Shown: positions 7,530-10,453 of the stretch, piece after piece | Layout of the letters: the number at the start of each line of letters is the position of its first letter | How positions within the stretch are numbered: position 1 is the stretch's first letter | Origin: an uncultured Myxococcales bacterium | GTDB lineage: Bacteria > Myxococcota_A > Bradymonadia > UBA7976 > UBA1532 | Direction of reading: 5' to 3' | DNA length: 10,453 nt | Assembly (NCBI GenBank): GCA_937896275.1 | Contig: CALBMW010000576.1 | Span: 1-10,453 of the forward strand | Position numbers and translations under genes: made by a program | The notes under the pieces: generated by a model | What the model saw: the letters and a program-made list of their open reading frames with translations, nothing else | The model's database searches: none | Told to the model about the DNA's origin: nothing

Positions 7530-10214
7530 ATGAGCGGCCCTGCCCAGACGCGCCCCGAGATCCTCGCCCCGGCCGGCGATCTGGCCTCGCTGCGCGCCGC
7601 GCTGGCGGCGGGGGCCGACGCGGTCTACTTCGGGCTCGACGATGGCTTCAACGCGCGGGCCAAGGCGACCAACTTCTCGCGCGCGACGCTCCCCGCGACC
7701 GTGGCCGAGATTCACCGGGCCGGCGCGCGCGCCTACGTCACGCTGAACACGCTGGTGTTCGAGAGCGAGCTGCCAACGGTCGAGGCCATCGTCCGCGACG
7801 TCGCCGCGGCGGGGGTCGACGCGGTGCTGGTGCAGGACCCGGCGGTGGCGCTCGTGGTGCGCGCGGTGTGCCCGGCGCTCGAGGTGCACGCGAGCACACA
7901 GATGACCATCTCGAGCCCCGAGGCGGGACGCTTCGCCGCGGGCCTGGGCGTCCGGCGGGTGGTGGTGCCACGCGAGCTGTCCGTCGACGAGGTGCGTCGC
8001 TTCGCTGCGGACACCGATCTGGAGCTGGAGGTCTTCATCCACGGCGCGCTGTGCGTGTCGTGGAGCGGGCAGTGCCTCACCAGCGAGGCCTGGGGCGGCC
8101 GCTCCGCCAACCGCGGCCAGTGCGCACAGTCGTGTCGGATGCCCTACGACCTGCTCGTCGACGACACGCCGCGCGACCTGGGCGAGGTGCGTTACCTGCT
8201 CAGCCCACGCGACCTGGCCGGCGTGCGCGCGGTGCCGGGCCTGATCGAGGCGGGCGTGGCCTCGCTCAAGATCGAGGGCCGCTACAAGGGGCCGGCCTAC
8301 GTGGTCACGGCGGTGCAGGCCTACCGGCGCTGGGCCGAGGCCGTGTGCGCGGGACTCGAGGGGCCCGACGGCGTCGCCGCCGAGGCGCGCGTTCAGCGAG
8401 ATTTGGCTGAGATGTCAGTGGCTTACAGCCGCGGCTTCGGAGACGGATTCCTGGGCGGATCGGACCATCAGACGCTCGTGGACGGACGGTTTCCGAAGCA
8501 TCGAGGGCGCTTCGTGGGCGTCGTCGAGCAGGTGGCGGGCGCGCGCGTCGTGGTGCGCACCGGCGACGAGGCCCAGCCCCGCACGGGCGGGCTGGGGCTG
8601 GGTTCGGCGCGGGGCCCGGCGCAGGGCGTCCTGTCGAGCCCGCTGCGCCCGGTGGGGGCGCCCGACGACGCCGCCGTGGGCGCGGCGATGGCGCCGGTGC
8701 AGGTGCGCGCGGGCGTCGGGGTGGTGTTCGACGACGGGCGGCCGGAGCGCGACGAGGAGGGGGGGCCGGTCTTCTCGGTCGAAGAGCGCGAGGGGCGCCT
8801 GGTGCTCGGCTTCGGACGCCCCGGGCCCGATCTGCGGCGCGTCGCGCCGGGGATGCGGGTGTGGCTGACCGGCGACCCGGCGGTGCAGCGCCGGACCGAC
8901 CAGATCGCCGCGCAGGCCCCCGAGGGGCGCCTGCCGGTGACCTTGAGGGTCCGCGGCGCCGTGGGCGAGCCGCTTCGCGTGGAGGCGGTCGCGGGGTCGC
9001 ATCGCACCGAGGCGGCGAGCGCGGTGCCCCTGGCGCCGGCGCGCGGGCGTGGGCTCGACGCCGCGCTGCTGACCGACAAGCTCGGCGCCTTCGGCGGCAC
9101 GCCCTTTCGACTCGAGTCGCTGGACGCCGAGCACCTGCCGGGCGACCTGCACCTGCCGGTGTCCGCGCTCAAGGCGACGCGTCGCGCGGTGGTCGAGTCG
9201 CTGACCGCGTCGCTGGAGCGCGGCGCCCCCCGAACGCTCGCGCCCGCGCCGGTGGTGCCCGCGCTGCGGGCCGCGGCGCGTGAGGTCCTGGCTTCGCTGC
9301 CCGCGCTCGACGCCGGCGAGATGTCGGCGCCGACGCTCGTGCCGCTCTGTCGGACCGACGCTCAACTCGACGCGGCGATCGCCGCCGGTCTCCCCGAGGT
9401 CGAGCTGGACTGGATGGAGTTCGTGGGCCTCGGCAAGGCCGTCGACCGCGCGCGCGCCGCGGGTCGACGCGTCACCATCGCCACCGTGCGCGTGCAGAAG
9501 CCGGGCGAGCAGGGTTACGACGCGCGCATCGCCCGGCTGCAGCCCGACGGCGTCCTGGTGCGCCATTGGGGGGCGCTGACGGACTTCGTCGAGCGCGGCG
9601 CGACGACCGACGGGCCGACGCCCGTGCTGCACGGCGACTTCTCGCTCAACGTGACCAACGGACTCACCGCCGCGCACTTGTTGGGCCGGGGCCTGTCGAC
9701 GGTGACCGCGGCCCACGACCTGGACGCTCGGCAGGTGACGGGCCTGCTCGGGGTGCTGCCGCCCGGGCGGGTCGCCGTGACGCTGCACCATCACATCGCC
9801 ACGTTTCACACCGAGCACTGCGTCTACGCGCATCTGTTGAGCGATGGTCGCGACTTTCGAAGCTGCGGTCGTCCGTGCGAGGCGCACCGGGTCGCGCTGC
9901 GCGATCACACCGGCCGCGCGCACCCGGTGCTGGTCGACGTCGGGTGCCGCAACACCGTGTTCAACGCCGAGGCGCAGAGCGCGGTGGGGCTGGTCGACCG
10001 CCTGGTGGCCGCCGGCGTTCGGCGGCTGCGCGTCGAGTTCGTGTGGGAGGCGCAGGCGCAGGCCGAGGCGGTGCTGGCCGCCTACGGCGATCTGCTGGCG
10101 GGCAGGGCCGGCGTGTCGGCGGTGCGGGCGCGCATAAGCGCCCATGAACAGTTCGGCGTGACGGCGGGCACCATGGTCACGCTCGGCGGCTCGCGCGAGG
10201 ACGCTGGGGCGTGA
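7530..10214 (+). CDS. Long U32-family protein (RlhA/TrhP-related, probable RNA hydroxylation factor) with a second U32-like half
   Basis: This 894-residue protein opens with RPEILAPAGDLASLRAALAAGAD, the classic U32 barrel start. The U32 signature follows with Cys175, Cys182, Cys198 and Cys202 (IHGALCVSWSGQCLTSE, then NRGQCAQSC). YSRGFGDGFLGG closes the barrel region. A DUF3656-like part (about 330-570) is recognised by VVFDDGRPERDEEGGPVF and GGTPFRLESL. The C-terminal third (about 600-830) again looks like a U32 barrel and carries Cys764, Cys779, Cys783 and Cys806 (EHCVYAHLL, SCGRPCE, GCRNTVFN). U32 proteins were first called collagenases, but E. coli RlhA and TrhP hydroxylate 23S rRNA and tRNA respectively, and the cysteines fit an iron-sulfur site. 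An Ala/Gly/Pro-rich insert lies at about 345-388. The frame is open far upstream through the protease gene, but ATG 7530 is chosen because the domain begins 8 residues later. It overlaps the chorismate mutase gene by 4 bases. The exact RNA target is unknown; a true peptidase role is less likely. Confidence 0.9.
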   Translation: MSGPAQTRPEILAPAGDLASLRAALAAGADAVYFGLDDGFNARAKATNFSRATLPATVAEIHRAGARAYVTLNTLVFESELPTVEAIVRDVAAAGVDAVLVQDPAVALVVRAVCPALEVHASTQMTISSPEAGRFAAGLGVRRVVVPRELSVDEVRRFAADTDLELEVFIHGALCVSWSGQCLTSEAWGGRSANRGQCAQSCRMPYDLLVDDTPRDLGEVRYLLSPRDLAGVRAVPGLIEAGVASLKIEGRYKGPAYVVTAVQAYRRWAEAVCAGLEGPDGVAAEARVQRDLAEMSVAYSRGFGDGFLGGSDHQTLVDGRFPKHRGRFVGVVEQVAGARVVVRTGDEAQPRTGGLGLGSARGPAQGVLSSPLRPVGAPDDAAVGAAMAPVQVRAGVGVVFDDGRPERDEEGGPVFSVEEREGRLVLGFGRPGPDLRRVAPGMRVWLTGDPAVQRRTDQIAAQAPEGRLPVTLRVRGAVGEPLRVEAVAGSHRTEAASAVPLAPARGRGLDAALLTDKLGAFGGTPFRLESLDAEHLPGDLHLPVSALKATRRAVVESLTASLERGAPRTLAPAPVVPALRAAAREVLASLPALDAGEMSAPTLVPLCRTDAQLDAAIAAGLPEVELDWMEFVGLGKAVDRARAAGRRVTIATVRVQKPGEQGYDARIARLQPDGVLVRHWGALTDFVERGATTDGPTPVLHGDFSLNVTNGLTAAHLLGRGLSTVTAAHDLDARQVTGLLGVLPPGRVAVTLHHHIATFHTEHCVYAHLLSDGRDFRSCGRPCEAHRVALRDHTGRAHPVLVDVGCRNTVFNAEAQSAVGLVDRLVAAGVRRLRVEFVWEAQAQAEAVLAAYGDLLAGRAGVSAVRARISAHEQFGVTAGTMVTLGGSREDAGA
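10197..10201 (+). promoter_or_regulatory. Ribosome binding site of the chorismate mutase gene inside the U32 gene
   Basis: GAGGA lies 9 bases before the GTG at 10211, within the last codons of the U32 gene. It supports GTG as the start and translation coupled to the gene before. Confidence 0.4.
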
Positions 10215-10453
10215 GCGATCCCGAGCGACCGGGGGTCCGGGCCAGCGTCGACGGTGAGCGGACCGTCCTCGACGCTGAGCGGGCCACCATCGATCGGCTA
10301 CGCGCCCGCATCGACGCGCTCGACGACGCCCTCGCGGCGACTCTGCGGGAGCGGGCGCAGGTGGCGCGCGCGCTGGGTCGGTCCAAGCGTGCCCTGCGCA
10401 GGGCGCTGCGCGACGAGCCGCGCGAGGCGGCGGTGCGCGCGCGAGCGCATGCA
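10211..10453 (+). CDS. Chorismate mutase, AroQ type (3' end outside the window)
   Basis: The frame runs open from GTG 10211 to the last base, 81 codons. After about 26 variable residues comes a helix typical of AroQ mutases: IDRLRARIDALDDALAATL. Aligned without any gap to the E. coli PheA mutase domain, the active-site residues match: Arg31 (E. coli Arg11), Arg48 (Arg28), Lys59 (Lys39), Asp68 (Asp48), Arg71 (Arg51) and Glu72 (Glu52). The enzyme would turn chorismate into prephenate in the cytoplasm. The GTG overlaps the U32 stop as GTGA, so the two genes are co-transcribed and probably translationally coupled. The third helix, with the remaining active-site residues, lies beyond the window. 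It may be a stand-alone mutase or the front of a fusion with prephenate dehydratase, prephenate dehydrogenase or DAHP synthase; for that reason no gene symbol is given. Confidence 0.86.
   Translation, partial: MSDPERPGVRASVDGERTVLDAERATIDRLRARIDALDDALAATLRERAQVARALGRSKRALRRALRDEPREAAVRARAHA

Overview
The window is very GC-rich (above 70% by eye). Nearly every codon ends in G or C, and genes are closely packed on both strands. Gene content and style (large Ala/Arg/Gly-rich proteins, a PhyH oxygenase, a long U32 protein, few clear Shine-Dalgarno sites) suggest a free-living high-GC bacterium, perhaps a Myxococcota-type lineage. That placement is an inference; no marker gene here settles it.

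Layout: (1) 1-2361, plus strand: the 3' end of gltB followed 3 bases later by complete gltD. Together they encode NADPH-type glutamate synthase, which makes glutamate from glutamine and 2-oxoglutarate. (2) 2362-2472: convergent gap with a strong hairpin (2417-2443) that probably ends transcription from both sides. (3) 2473-3303, minus strand: a phytanoyl-CoA dioxygenase (PhyH) family protein with a complete iron-binding triad. (4) 3304-3412: divergent promoter region. (5) 3413-4942, plus: an MscS-type channel with a C-terminal cyclic-nucleotide-binding domain. (6) 4999-7434, plus: a Lon-like AAA_32/LonC-type protease with an intact Ser-Lys dyad but an altered P-loop. (7) 7530-10214, plus: a very long (894 aa) U32-family protein that appears to carry two U32-like halves around a DUF3656-type domain. 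(8) 10211 to the window end: the start of an AroQ-type chorismate mutase whose GTG start overlaps the U32 stop codon.

The most interesting point is the last pair. U32 proteins of the RlhA/TrhP type hydroxylate RNA, and the TrhP reaction depends on prephenate, the product of chorismate mutase. Here a U32 protein and a chorismate mutase are translationally coupled by a 4-base overlap, so the substrate supplier and its user may be made together. Other points worth a look are the duplicated U32 architecture with two separate cysteine tetrads, the cyclic-nucleotide-gated MscS channel, the degenerate P-loop of the Lon-like protease, and the repeated placement of -10-like boxes 6-8 bases before start codons, which suggests leaderless transcripts.

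No tRNA, rRNA, CRISPR array, insertion sequence or prophage sign was seen. No stretch over 300 bases lacks a gene.
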